The notes under the pieces: generated by a model
The model's database searches: none
Told to the model about the DNA's origin: nothing
Seen by the model: the letters and a program-made list of their open reading frames with translations, nothing else
DNA from: CF-39 sp036518215
GTDB lineage: Bacteria > Chloroflexota > Limnocylindria > P2-11E
Assembly (NCBI GenBank): GCA_036518215.1
Contig: DATDNP010000060.1
Span: forward strand, 1 to 6,529
Length of the DNA stretch: 6,529 nucleotides
Direction of reading: 5' to 3'
Program-made: the position numbers and the translations under genes
Shown here: positions 1 to 4,865 of the stretch, piece by piece
Layout of the letters: every line of letters begins with the position of its first letter
How positions within the stretch are numbered: the stretch's first letter is position 1

Positions 1-178
1 GCTGTCTGACAACGAGCTCGCGGCTGAGCTCAAGACGGCGAAGGACGAGCTGTTCGACCTTCGTTTCAAGCTGGCCACGCGCCAGCTGAAGAACTACCGC
101 GCGATGCCGGCGGCCCGCCGCAAGATGGCGCGCCTGCTCACGGTGCTCGCGGAGCGTGAGAGGACCGCCAATGGCTGA
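1..178 (+). CDS. rpmC: 50S ribosomal protein L29 (partial, 5' end outside window)
   Basis: This is the C-terminal part of ribosomal protein L29, a small helical-hairpin protein of the large subunit near the polypeptide exit tunnel, where it helps form the docking site for targeting factors. The reading frame enters with its first full codon at base 2 and gives 58 residues before TGA at 176-178. Family-typical features are the LSDNELAAEL opening, the ELFDLRFKLATRQL helix and the LLTVLAERE end. Normal length is about 65-70 residues, so only roughly 8-12 N-terminal residues are missing. Its stop lies inside the next gene: the rpsQ ATG at 171 overlaps it by 8 bases, which suggests coupled translation. 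L29 followed by S17 and L14 is the standard order of the S10-spc cluster. Identification is firm; the start cannot be seen. Confidence 0.95.
   Translation, partial: LSDNELAAELKTAKDELFDLRFKLATRQLKNYRAMPAARRKMARLLTVLAERERTANG
158..163 (+). promoter_or_regulatory. Ribosome binding site for rpsQ
   Basis: The purine stretch GAGAGG lies inside the 3' end of rpmC, 7 bases before the ATG at 171. It decides the rpsQ start: the frame is also open upstream from a GTG at 156, but that codon has no usable site at proper spacing. The well-placed site also supports the long form of S17, with its tail, as the translated product. Confidence 0.65.
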
Positions 179-818
179 GAAGACGACGACCAAGAAGACC
201 ACGACGCGCGCCTCGACGCGCGACGGCGAGAAGACGACGGCCGCGAAGAAGACGACGTCGCGCGCATCCACGCGTGACGGCGAGAAGACGACGGCGAAGA
301 AGACGACCGCGCGCGCGGCGGCCCCCAAGGTGTCTCCCGCGGCGGCCGCGGCCGCGAGCGCGCGAAAGGCCGTGACGGTGCGCAAGCGCACCGCCGCGAC
401 CGTGTCGTCGACCGCGGCGGCCACGCAGATGGTCACCGGATGGCGCCGCTTCCGTCGCAAGACGAAGGTCGGTGTCGTGATCTCGGCGAAGCAGCCGAAG
501 ACCGTCATCGTGACGGTCGCGCGGATGCGCGAGCACCCGCTCTACAAGAAGGTCATCCGCCTGCGGAAGGGCTTCGCCGCCCACGACGAGGCGGGCGACG
601 TGCGCGAGGGCGACCTCGTGCGCATCCAGGAGAGCCGTCCGTACAGCGCGACGAAGCGCTGGCGGGTGGTCGAGGTGCTGTCGCGTGTCGGTGAGGCCGG
701 CGCCGCGGCGCCGCGCGTCGAAGACATCGAGAAGCAGCTCGAGATGGCCGAGGGCGTCGCTGAGCTCACCCGCAAGCCGGCCGACGAGCGCGCCGAGGAG
801 AGCGAGGAACAGGCATGA
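171..818 (+). CDS. rpsQ: 30S ribosomal protein S17 with long basic N-terminal and acidic C-terminal tails
   Basis: S17 is an early-binding small-subunit protein with an OB fold that contacts the 5' domain of 16S rRNA. The protein is 215 residues, against about 80-95 for the usual family member. The conserved core spans roughly residues 92-173 (RRKTKVGVV, KTVIVTV, HPLYKK, AHDE, GDLVRI, SRPYSATKRWRVVEVL). Before it lies a tail of about 90 residues rich in Lys, Thr, Ala and Arg, with about 20 basic and 5 acidic residues. It contains tandem units of the type EKTTxKKTTxRASTRDG (residues 3-51) and then an Ala-rich stretch, resembling histone-H1-like low-complexity tails. After the core is a tail of about 40 residues with 12 acidic and 5 basic residues from position 182 on. 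The ATG at 171 is chosen for its ribosome binding site and its overlap with the rpmC stop. The stop overlaps the rplN start as ATGA. The core identity is certain; the function of the tails is unknown. Confidence 0.96.
   Translation: MAEKTTTKKTTTRASTRDGEKTTAAKKTTSRASTRDGEKTTAKKTTARAAAPKVSPAAAAAASARKAVTVRKRTAATVSSTAAATQMVTGWRRFRRKTKVGVVISAKQPKTVIVTVARMREHPLYKKVIRLRKGFAAHDEAGDVREGDLVRIQESRPYSATKRWRVVEVLSRVGEAGAAAPRVEDIEKQLEMAEGVAELTRKPADERAEESEEQA
177..323 (+). repeat. In-frame tandem repeat coding the S17 N-terminal tail
   Basis: Three consecutive in-frame units occur: 177-227 (17 codons), 228-281 (18 codons) and 282-323 (14 codons, degenerate at its end). Each begins with GAGAAGACGACG and codes EKTT, then an optional Ala, then KKTT. 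Units 1 and 2 finish with RASTRDG. The two RASTRDG copies differ only at synonymous positions (GCC/GCA, TCG/TCC, CGC/CGT). Unit 2 has one extra Ala codon relative to units 1 and 3. Confidence 0.85.
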
Positions 819-1183
819 TCCGCCCGTACACGCGAGTCCGCGTCGCCGACAACACCGGCGCGCGCGAGCTGTCGGTGATCCGCGTGCTCGGCTCGTCCTC
901 CGGGACGACGGCCTCGATCGGCGACGTGTTCATGGCCACGGTCAAGAACGCGATCCCGAACTCGGGCGTGAAGAAGGGCGAGGTCGTGCGCGCGGTCGTC
1001 GTGCGCGTGACGAAGGAGTACCGGCGTGCCGATGGCTCCTACATCCGCTTCGACGACAACGCGGCCGTCCTGCTCAACCCGCAGAACCAGCCGCGCGGCA
1101 CGCGCATCTTCGGTCCCGTCGCGCGCGAGCTGCGCGAGCGCAACTTCATGAAGATCGTCTCGCTTGCTCCGGAGGTCCTCTAG
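815..1183 (+). CDS. rplN: 50S ribosomal protein L14
   Basis: L14 is a beta-barrel protein of the large subunit at the interface with the 30S subunit. It contacts 23S rRNA and is the docking site of the silencing factor RsfS in families studied. The protein is 122 residues, exactly the usual length. It shows VADNTGARE (10-18), IGDVFMATVK (35-44), VKKGEVVRAVVVR (52-64), DGSYIRFDDNAAVLLN (73-88), the RGTRIFGPVARELR block (94-107) and the terminal FMKIVSLAPEVL. The start ATG overlaps the rpsQ stop (ATGA), with GAGGA at 804-808, 6 bases upstream. It ends in TAG, whose last base is the first base of the rplX GTG start. Nothing is atypical. Confidence 0.98.
   Translation: MIRPYTRVRVADNTGARELSVIRVLGSSSGTTASIGDVFMATVKNAIPNSGVKKGEVVRAVVVRVTKEYRRADGSYIRFDDNAAVLLNPQNQPRGTRIFGPVARELRERNFMKIVSLAPEVL
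1171..1175 (+). promoter_or_regulatory. Ribosome binding site for rplX
   Basis: A perfect GGAGG is embedded in the last codons of rplN (those coding Pro-Glu-Val), 7 bases before the GTG at 1183. It fixes the GTG as the rplX start even though the frame is open much further upstream, and it shows how tightly the coding and initiation signals are merged here. Confidence 0.8.
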
Positions 1184-1521
1184 TGGCTACGAATCTCAAG
1201 GTGCGCAAGGGCGATGAGGTCATCGTCATCGCCGGCAAGGACCGCGGGAAGAAGGGCAAGGTCACCGAGGTGCACCGCTCGGACGCGAAGGTGACCGTTG
1301 CCGGCGTGAACATCGCGAAGCGCCACCGCAAGCCGAACCCCTCGAAGAACGAGAAAGGCGGCATCACGGAGCAGCCCATGCCCCTCTCCCTCGGGAAGGT
1401 GATGGTCGTGTGCCCGCACTGCGGGAAGCCGACGCGCGTCGCCCACCGTTTGGATGAGGACAGCAAGGAGCGCGTGTGCAAGCGCTGCGGCGAGGCGATC
1501 GTGGTGGAGGAGAAGGCATGA
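1183..1521 (+). CDS. rplX: 50S ribosomal protein L24, cysteine-containing (zinc-ribbon) form
   Basis: L24 is an assembly initiator of the large subunit. It binds the 5' region of 23S rRNA and lies near the tunnel exit. The protein is 112 residues, typical of the family at about 100-115. The N-terminal KOW motif is clear: VRKGDEVIVIAGKDRGKKGKV (7-27). It is followed by VNIAKRHRKPNPS (42-54) and GGITEQPMPL (59-68). The C-terminal part has two cysteine pairs, C77-x2-C80 and C99-x2-C102, each followed by Gly, forming a likely zinc knuckle; this form is known in many L24 proteins, whereas others have lost the cysteines. The GTG start is chosen from GGAGG at 1171-1175 and from its one-base overlap with the rplN stop. 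The stop overlaps the rplE ATG as ATGA. Zinc binding is inferred from spacing, not shown. Confidence 0.97.
   Translation: MATNLKVRKGDEVIVIAGKDRGKKGKVTEVHRSDAKVTVAGVNIAKRHRKPNPSKNEKGGITEQPMPLSLGKVMVVCPHCGKPTRVAHRLDEDSKERVCKRCGEAIVVEEKA
1506..1512 (+). promoter_or_regulatory. Ribosome binding site for rplE
   Basis: GGAGGAG lies in the final codons of rplX. GGAGG is 7 bases from the ATG at 1518. It selects that ATG rather than an ATG 14 codons upstream at 1476, which would add residues foreign to L5 and overlap rplX heavily. Confidence 0.75.
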
Positions 1522-2072
1522 CGATCGCGGCAGGACTGAAGCAGCGTTACGACCAGAGCGTCCGCGACGAGCTGCGCAAGCAGTTCAACTACGCGAACGT
1601 GATGCAGATCCCGCGTGTCGAGAAGGTCATCGTGAACATCGGCATGGGCGAGTCCATCGGCAACGGGAAGGCGATGGACGCCGCCGCGGCCGATCTCGCG
1701 ACGATCACCGGCCAGAAGCCGATCATCACGAAGTCGAAGAAGGCCATCTCGAACTTCCGGCTCCGCATCGGCATGCCGATCGGACTGAAGGTCACGCTGC
1801 GCGGCCCGCGCATGTGGCACTTCCTCGAGAAGCTCGTCACCGTCGCGCTCCCGCGCATCCGCGACTTCCAGGGCGTGCCGGATCGCAGCTTCGACGGGCG
1901 CGGCAACTACTCGCTCGGTCTCAAGGAGCAGCTCGTGTTCCCGGAGATCGAGTACGACAAGATCGACCGCCTGCGCGGTCTCGAGATCACGATCGTCACG
2001 ACGGCGAAGACGGATGAGGAGGCGCGCGCACTCCTGCGCGCCCTCGGCATGCCGTTCAAGCAGTCGGCATAG
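1518..2072 (+). CDS. rplE: 50S ribosomal protein L5
   Basis: L5 binds 5S rRNA in the central protuberance and touches the P-site tRNA and the small subunit through an intersubunit bridge. The protein is 184 residues, within the usual 178-187. Family blocks are visible: NVMQIPRVEKVIVNIGMGE (27-45), GQKPIITKSKKAISNFRLR (65-83), the IGLKVTLRG strand (88-96), LPRIRDFQGVP (111-121), the NYSLGLKEQLVFPEI segment (130-144) and GLEITIVTTAKTDEEARALL (154-173). The start at 1518 follows a strong ribosome binding site and overlaps the rplX stop by 4 bases. In E. coli, S8 represses the spc operon by binding near the rplE start. Here there is no intergenic space and I see no obvious S8-site-like hairpin, so that control is unlikely in the same form. 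A 14-base gap follows. Confidence 0.98.
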   Translation: MTIAAGLKQRYDQSVRDELRKQFNYANVMQIPRVEKVIVNIGMGESIGNGKAMDAAAADLATITGQKPIITKSKKAISNFRLRIGMPIGLKVTLRGPRMWHFLEKLVTVALPRIRDFQGVPDRSFDGRGNYSLGLKEQLVFPEIEYDKIDRLRGLEITIVTTAKTDEEARALLRALGMPFKQSA

Positions 2073-2086
2073 GCGAGGGGAGCGGT

Positions 2087-2272
2087 ATGGCGAAGAAGAG
2101 CCTCATCAACAAGTCGCAGAGCACGCCGAAGTTCAAGGTGCAGGGGTACCACCGCTGCCAGGTCTGCGGACGGCCGCGCGGGTACATGCGGAAGTTCGGG
2201 CTGTGCCGCGTCTGCTTCCGCGAGCGCGCGCTCCAGGGCGAGCTGCCGGGCGTGACGAAGTCGAGCTGGTAG
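2087..2272 (+). CDS. rpsZ: 30S ribosomal protein S14, type Z (zinc-binding)
   Basis: S14 is a late-assembling protein of the small-subunit head near the A site. The protein is 61 residues, the length of the short zinc-binding class, against about 100 for the zinc-free E. coli form. The four zinc ligands are C24-x2-C27 and C40-x2-C43, in the context RCQVCGRPRGYMRKFGLCRVCFRE. The C-terminus PGVTKSSW is the family signature. The start ATG is preceded by GAGGGG at 2075-2080 with a 6-base spacer. The gene sits between rplE and rpsH, as expected for S14. It is also called rpsN in many annotations. Zinc binding is established for this class; the residues here are intact. Confidence 0.98.
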   Translation: MAKKSLINKSQSTPKFKVQGYHRCQVCGRPRGYMRKFGLCRVCFRERALQGELPGVTKSSW

Positions 2273-2279
2273 GTAAGAG

Positions 2280-2786
2280 ATGACGGAAGAGACGACGACG
2301 ACAACGACCACCGCGACCGACGGCGAGCGCGCACCGGAGCGCGCCGCCGCGCCGAAGAAGGCCGCCTCGACGCGCAAGCCGCGCCCGCGCGTCGTCGGCG
2401 TGCCGAACGACCCGGTCGCGGACATGCTCACGCGCGTCCGCAACGCCGCGGGCGCCCGGCACGACACGGTGAGCGTGCCGGCGAGCCGCACGAAGGTCGA
2501 GATCGCGAAGATCCTCAAGCAGGAGGGTTTCATCACGTCCTTCGATCAGCCCTCGCAGCGCGAGCTCGTCCTCAAGATGAAGTACATCGGTGGCAAGGTC
2601 CCGGCGGTGTCGGGACTGCGCCGCATCAGCAAGCCCGGCCTGCGCGTCTACGCGCGCAAGACCGAGATGCCGCGCGTGCTCGGCGGGCTCGGCATCGCGA
2701 TCGTCTCGACGTCGTCCGGCGTCATGACCGGGCGCGAGGCCGAGCGAAAGGGTCTCGGCGGGGAAGTCCTCGCGTATGTCTGGTAA
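2280..2786 (+). CDS. rpsH: 30S ribosomal protein S8 with Thr/Ala-rich N-terminal extension
   Basis: S8 is a primary binder of 16S rRNA helix 21 and organises the central domain and platform of the small subunit. The protein is 168 residues, against about 130 normally. The excess is all at the N-terminus: about 40 residues starting MTEE, then seven consecutive Thr (5-11), DGE (14-16), RAAAPKK (21-27) and a basic RKPRPR (32-37). The canonical protein then starts at NDPVADMLTRVRNA (43-56) and runs through STSSGVMT (143-150), GLGGEVLAYVW being the classic end. The ATG at 2280 lies only 7 bases after the rpsZ stop, with a weak AGGTAAG-type site. A GTG at 2400 would give a normal 128-residue S8, but it has no ribosome binding site and would leave an untranslated gap of 127 bases unlike anything else in the cluster. 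I therefore favour the long form. Core identity is certain; the tail's role is unknown. Confidence 0.96.
   Translation: MTEETTTTTTTATDGERAPERAAAPKKAASTRKPRPRVVGVPNDPVADMLTRVRNAAGARHDTVSVPASRTKVEIAKILKQEGFITSFDQPSQRELVLKMKYIGGKVPAVSGLRRISKPGLRVYARKTEMPRVLGGLGIAIVSTSSGVMTGREAERKGLGGEVLAYVW
2292..2312 (+). repeat. Threonine codon run (ACN x7) in the rpsH tail
   Basis: Seven consecutive threonine codons (ACG ACG ACG ACA ACG ACC ACC) code residues 5-11 of S8. The first three are a perfect ACG triplet repeat, a sequence that can change length by replication slippage without breaking the frame. Similar AAG/ACG triplets build the S17 tail. Confidence 0.8.
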
Positions 2787-2798
2787 CGGAGTGAGGGA

Positions 2799-3350
2799 AT
2801 GAGTCGCATCGGTCGTTTGCCGGTCGCGGTGCCGAAGGGCGTCGACGTGAAGATCGACGGTCACACCGTGCGCGTGAAGGGTCCGAAGGGCGAGCTGGCG
2901 CGCACGTTCCACCCGGACGTGACGGTCGCGCAGTCCGACGGTCACCTGACGGTCACGCGCAAGGACGACGAGAAGGCGACGCGCGCCCTCCACGGGCTCA
3001 CGCGGTCGCTCCTTCAGAACATGATCGTCGGCGTCACGACCGGATACGCGCGCGATCTCGAGATCAACGGAACCGGGTACCGCGCGATCATCCAGGGCAA
3101 GAAGCTGCAGCTCTCGCTCGGCTTCTCGCACCCGGTCGAGATCAACCCGCCGGCGGGCATCACGTTCGCCGCGGAGACGCCGCAGAAGCTGCGTGTCTCG
3201 GGGATCGACAAGGAGGCCGTCGGCGAGATGGCCGCGAAGATCCGCGGACTCCGGAACCCGGACCCCTACAAGCACAAGGGCATCAAGTACGCGAACGAGG
3301 TCCTGCGCAAGAAGGCAGGCAAGGCCGGCAAGGTCGGCGCGAAGGCCTAG
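2799..3350 (+). CDS. rplF: 50S ribosomal protein L6
   Basis: L6 lies at the base of the stalk of the large subunit next to the sarcin-ricin loop, where it helps position translation GTPases. The protein is 183 residues, usual for the family at about 176-184. It has the two repeated alpha/beta domains (roughly 1-82 and 83-175). The start MSRIGRLPVAVPKGV, the VRVKGPKGEL strand (25-34), LEINGTGYRA (87-96), LGFSHPV (107-113) and the L6 signature PDPYKHKGIKYANE (154-167) are all present. The C-terminus ends in a short Lys/Gly/Ala-rich stretch, a mild extension seen in many L6 proteins. The start is set by GGAG at 2788-2791, 7 bases before the ATG. Gaps of 12 bases lie on each side. Confidence 0.98.
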   Translation: MSRIGRLPVAVPKGVDVKIDGHTVRVKGPKGELARTFHPDVTVAQSDGHLTVTRKDDEKATRALHGLTRSLLQNMIVGVTTGYARDLEINGTGYRAIIQGKKLQLSLGFSHPVEINPPAGITFAAETPQKLRVSGIDKEAVGEMAAKIRGLRNPDPYKHKGIKYANEVLRKKAGKAGKVGAKA

Positions 3351-3362
3351 GGAGGGAGCTGC

Positions 3363-3713
3363 ATGTCTGACACATCGCGTGAAGCAGGCCGCATCCGCCG
3401 TCACGAGCGGGTGCGCGAGAAGGTGCGCGGGAGCGCGGCGCGTCCGCGGCTCGCCGTGTATCGCTCGCTCACGCACATCTACGCGCAGCTCATCGACGAC
3501 GACGCGGGCACGACGCTCGCGGCGGCGTCGTCCCTCGAGGCGAAGGACAAGGTGAAGAAGGCCGACAAGGCGAAGGCCGTGGGCACGCAGCTCGGCGAGC
3601 GCGCGAAGGCGAAGGGCATCTCCGAGGTCGTCTTCGACCGCGGCGGCTATCGCTACCACGGTCGAGTGAAGGCGCTCGCGGACGGCGTCCGCGCTGCGGG
3701 AGTGAGGGTGTAA
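3363..3713 (+). CDS. rplR: 50S ribosomal protein L18
   Basis: L18 binds 5S rRNA together with L5 and brings it into the central protuberance. The protein is 116 residues, close to the normal 115-122. It shows the basic N-terminal RNA-binding segment (RIRRHERVREKVRG, 10-23), RPRLAVYRSLTHIYAQLIDD (27-46), a Lys/Asp-rich middle (60-69), GTQLGERAKAKGI (74-86) and the signature VVFDRGGYRYHGRVKALAD (89-107). A strong GGAGG at 3351-3355, 7 bases before the ATG, makes this one of the best initiation sites in the window. The stop TAA shares its last base with the rpsE ATG (TAATG), a junction that favours reinitiation. Confidence 0.97.
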   Translation: MSDTSREAGRIRRHERVREKVRGSAARPRLAVYRSLTHIYAQLIDDDAGTTLAAASSLEAKDKVKKADKAKAVGTQLGERAKAKGISEVVFDRGGYRYHGRVKALADGVRAAGVRV

Positions 3714-4240
3714 TGGCGAGGATCGACGCGAACAGGCTCGAGCTCACCGAGCGCGTGGTGCAGATCAACCGCGTCTCGAAGGTCGTGAAGGGTGGCCGGC
3801 GGTTCAGCTTCTCGGCCATCGTCGTGGTCGGCGACGGCCGCGGCCACGTCGGCGCCGGTCTCGGCAAGGCCGACGAGGTCCCGGACGCCATCAAGAAGGG
3901 CATCGAGGACGCGAAGAAGCACATCGTGAAGGTGCCGCTCACGGACCGCACCATCCCGCACCCGGTCACCGCCGACTTCGGCGCGGCAAAGGTCCTCCTC
4001 CGCCCGGCGTCCAAGGGCACGGGCGTCATCGCGGGCGGCTCGGTGCGCGCGGTCGTCGAGTCCGCGGGCATCAGCGACATCCTGTCGAAGTCGCTCGGGA
4101 GCACGAACCCGGTGAACGTCGTCATGGCGACGATGGCGGCGCTCAAGGCGCTGCGCTCGGCCGATCAGGTGACCGAGACGCGCGGCGTCGACATCGGCCG
4201 CAAGACCGAAAAGCCGGTCGAGGAGCTCGTGCAGGCATGA
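3713..4240 (+). CDS. rpsE: 30S ribosomal protein S5
   Basis: S5 sits on the solvent side of the small subunit near the mRNA entry channel and the head-body neck, and it influences accuracy. The protein is 175 residues, in the normal range of about 165-175. The N-terminal double-stranded-RNA-binding-like domain includes VVQINRVSKVVKGGRRFSFS (15-34), which contains the loop where spectinomycin-resistance changes map in E. coli. It looks wild-type, so no resistance is predicted from it. GDGRGHVGAGLGKA (40-53) and the C-terminal GTGVIAGGSVRAVVESAGI (102-120) and GSTNPVNVVMATMAAL (129-144) follow. The start overlaps the rplR stop by one base, with GAGGG at 3704-3708. The stop overlaps the rpmD start as ATGA. 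Confidence 0.98.
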   Translation: MARIDANRLELTERVVQINRVSKVVKGGRRFSFSAIVVVGDGRGHVGAGLGKADEVPDAIKKGIEDAKKHIVKVPLTDRTIPHPVTADFGAAKVLLRPASKGTGVIAGGSVRAVVESAGISDILSKSLGSTNPVNVVMATMAALKALRSADQVTETRGVDIGRKTEKPVEELVQA

Positions 4241-4419
4241 GCAAATTGGTCATCCGTCAGTACAAGAGCAGCATCGGCGAGAAGGAGTCCGCGCGGCAGA
4301 CGCTGCGGTCGCTGGGTCTGCGCCGTCCGGGCAACCGGGTCGAGCGTGACGACAGTCCGACGCTCCGCGGTCAGCTGCGGAAGATCGCGCACCTCGTCGA
4401 GATCGAGGAGAGCAAGTGA
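4237..4419 (+). CDS. rpmD: 50S ribosomal protein L30
   Basis: L30 is a small alpha/beta protein on the surface of the large subunit. The protein is 60 residues, the usual bacterial length. It shows the L30 pattern: an N-terminal strand, IRQYKSSIGEKESARQTLRSLGL (6-28), then the VERDDSPTLRGQLRKIAHLVEIEE end (35-58). L30 is absent from some bacterial groups, so its presence here is informative for placement. The ATG overlaps the rpsE stop (ATGA). GAGGAG at 4220-4225 is 11 bases upstream, a slightly long spacing, so translation may rely partly on coupling. The stop TGA overlaps the rplO ATG (TGATG). Confidence 0.97.
   Translation: MSKLVIRQYKSSIGEKESARQTLRSLGLRRPGNRVERDDSPTLRGQLRKIAHLVEIEESK
4405..4410 (+). 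promoter_or_regulatory. Ribosome binding site for rplO
   Basis: GAGGAG in the last codons of rpmD lies 8 bases before the ATG at 4419. A GTG directly before it (4416) is also in frame, but the ATG gives the family-typical start and forms a TGATG reinitiation junction with rpmD. Confidence 0.7.
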
Positions 4420-4862
4420 TGAGGCAGCACGAGATGCGCGCGCCGAAGGGCGCACGCAAGGGAGTCCGCCGGCTCGGCCGCGGCATCGGCTCGGGCCGTG
4501 GCAAGACCGCGGGCCGCGGCACGAAGGGTCAGCTCGCGCGCACCGGTCCGGGTCTCCCGGGCTGGTTCGAAGGTGGCCAGACCCCGATCCACATGCGCAT
4601 CCCGAAGATGCGCGGCTTCAAGAACCGCTTCCGCAGCGAGTTCGTGGCGCTCAACGTCGACCAGCTGAAGAACTACGTCGTCGATGGGAAGGTCACGCCG
4701 CAGACGCTCGCGGCGAAGGGCCTCGTCCGCTCGGACGCGAAGATCAAGGTCCTCGCGGACGGCGAGGTCACCGGCACATTCGAGGTGCACGCGCACGCGG
4801 TCTCGGCCGCGGCGCGCAAGAAGATCGAGGCCGCCGGCGGCTCGATCGTGCTCATCGCATAG
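4419..4862 (+). CDS. rplO: 50S ribosomal protein L15
   Basis: L15 threads a long basic extension into 23S rRNA and acts in late assembly of the large subunit. The protein is 147 residues, the usual length. The N-terminal Gly/Arg/Lys-rich extension is typical (RRLGRGIGSGRGKTAGRGTKG, 17-37), followed by GWFEGGQTPIHMRIPKMRGF (48-67), the core VDQLKNYV (80-87) and the C-terminal signature VTGTFEVHAHAVSAAARKKIEAAGG (117-141). The start at 4419 follows a good ribosome binding site and overlaps the rpmD stop. The gene ends in TAG at 4860. That stop is in the same reading frame as the following secY, with a single CAG codon between them. Confidence 0.98.
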   Translation: MRQHEMRAPKGARKGVRRLGRGIGSGRGKTAGRGTKGQLARTGPGLPGWFEGGQTPIHMRIPKMRGFKNRFRSEFVALNVDQLKNYVVDGKVTPQTLAAKGLVRSDAKIKVLADGEVTGTFEVHAHAVSAAARKKIEAAGGSIVLIA

Positions 4863-4865
4863 CAG

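Noticed and set aside
156..158. GTG at 156 as the rpsQ start
   Set aside because: It has no properly spaced ribosome binding site, whereas the ATG at 171 has GAGAGG 7 bases upstream and begins the Lys/Thr tail directly.
685..1182. Very long N-terminal extension of L24 from 685
   Set aside because: That stretch is an out-of-frame reading of rpsQ and rplN; GTG at 1183 with GGAGG 7 bases upstream gives a normal-length L24.
1476..1517. Upstream ATG at 1476 as the rplE start
   Set aside because: It would add 14 residues unlike L5 and overlap rplX by 46 bases; the ATG at 1518 has a strong site and an ATGA junction.
1490..1560. S8-binding translational operator at the rplE start, as in E. coli
   Set aside because: There is no intergenic region here and I could not find a hairpin resembling the helix 21 mimic. 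Such control is mainly known from gammaproteobacteria.
2133..3659. Long open frame of about 500 codons on the - strand across rpsZ to rplR
   Set aside because: It is antisense to conserved ribosomal protein genes and results from the lack of AT-rich stop codons in high-GC DNA.
3767..3808. Spectinomycin-resistance alteration in the S5 loop
   Set aside because: The loop reads VSKVVKGGRRFSFS, which fits the sensitive consensus with no deletion or substitution of the known resistance type.
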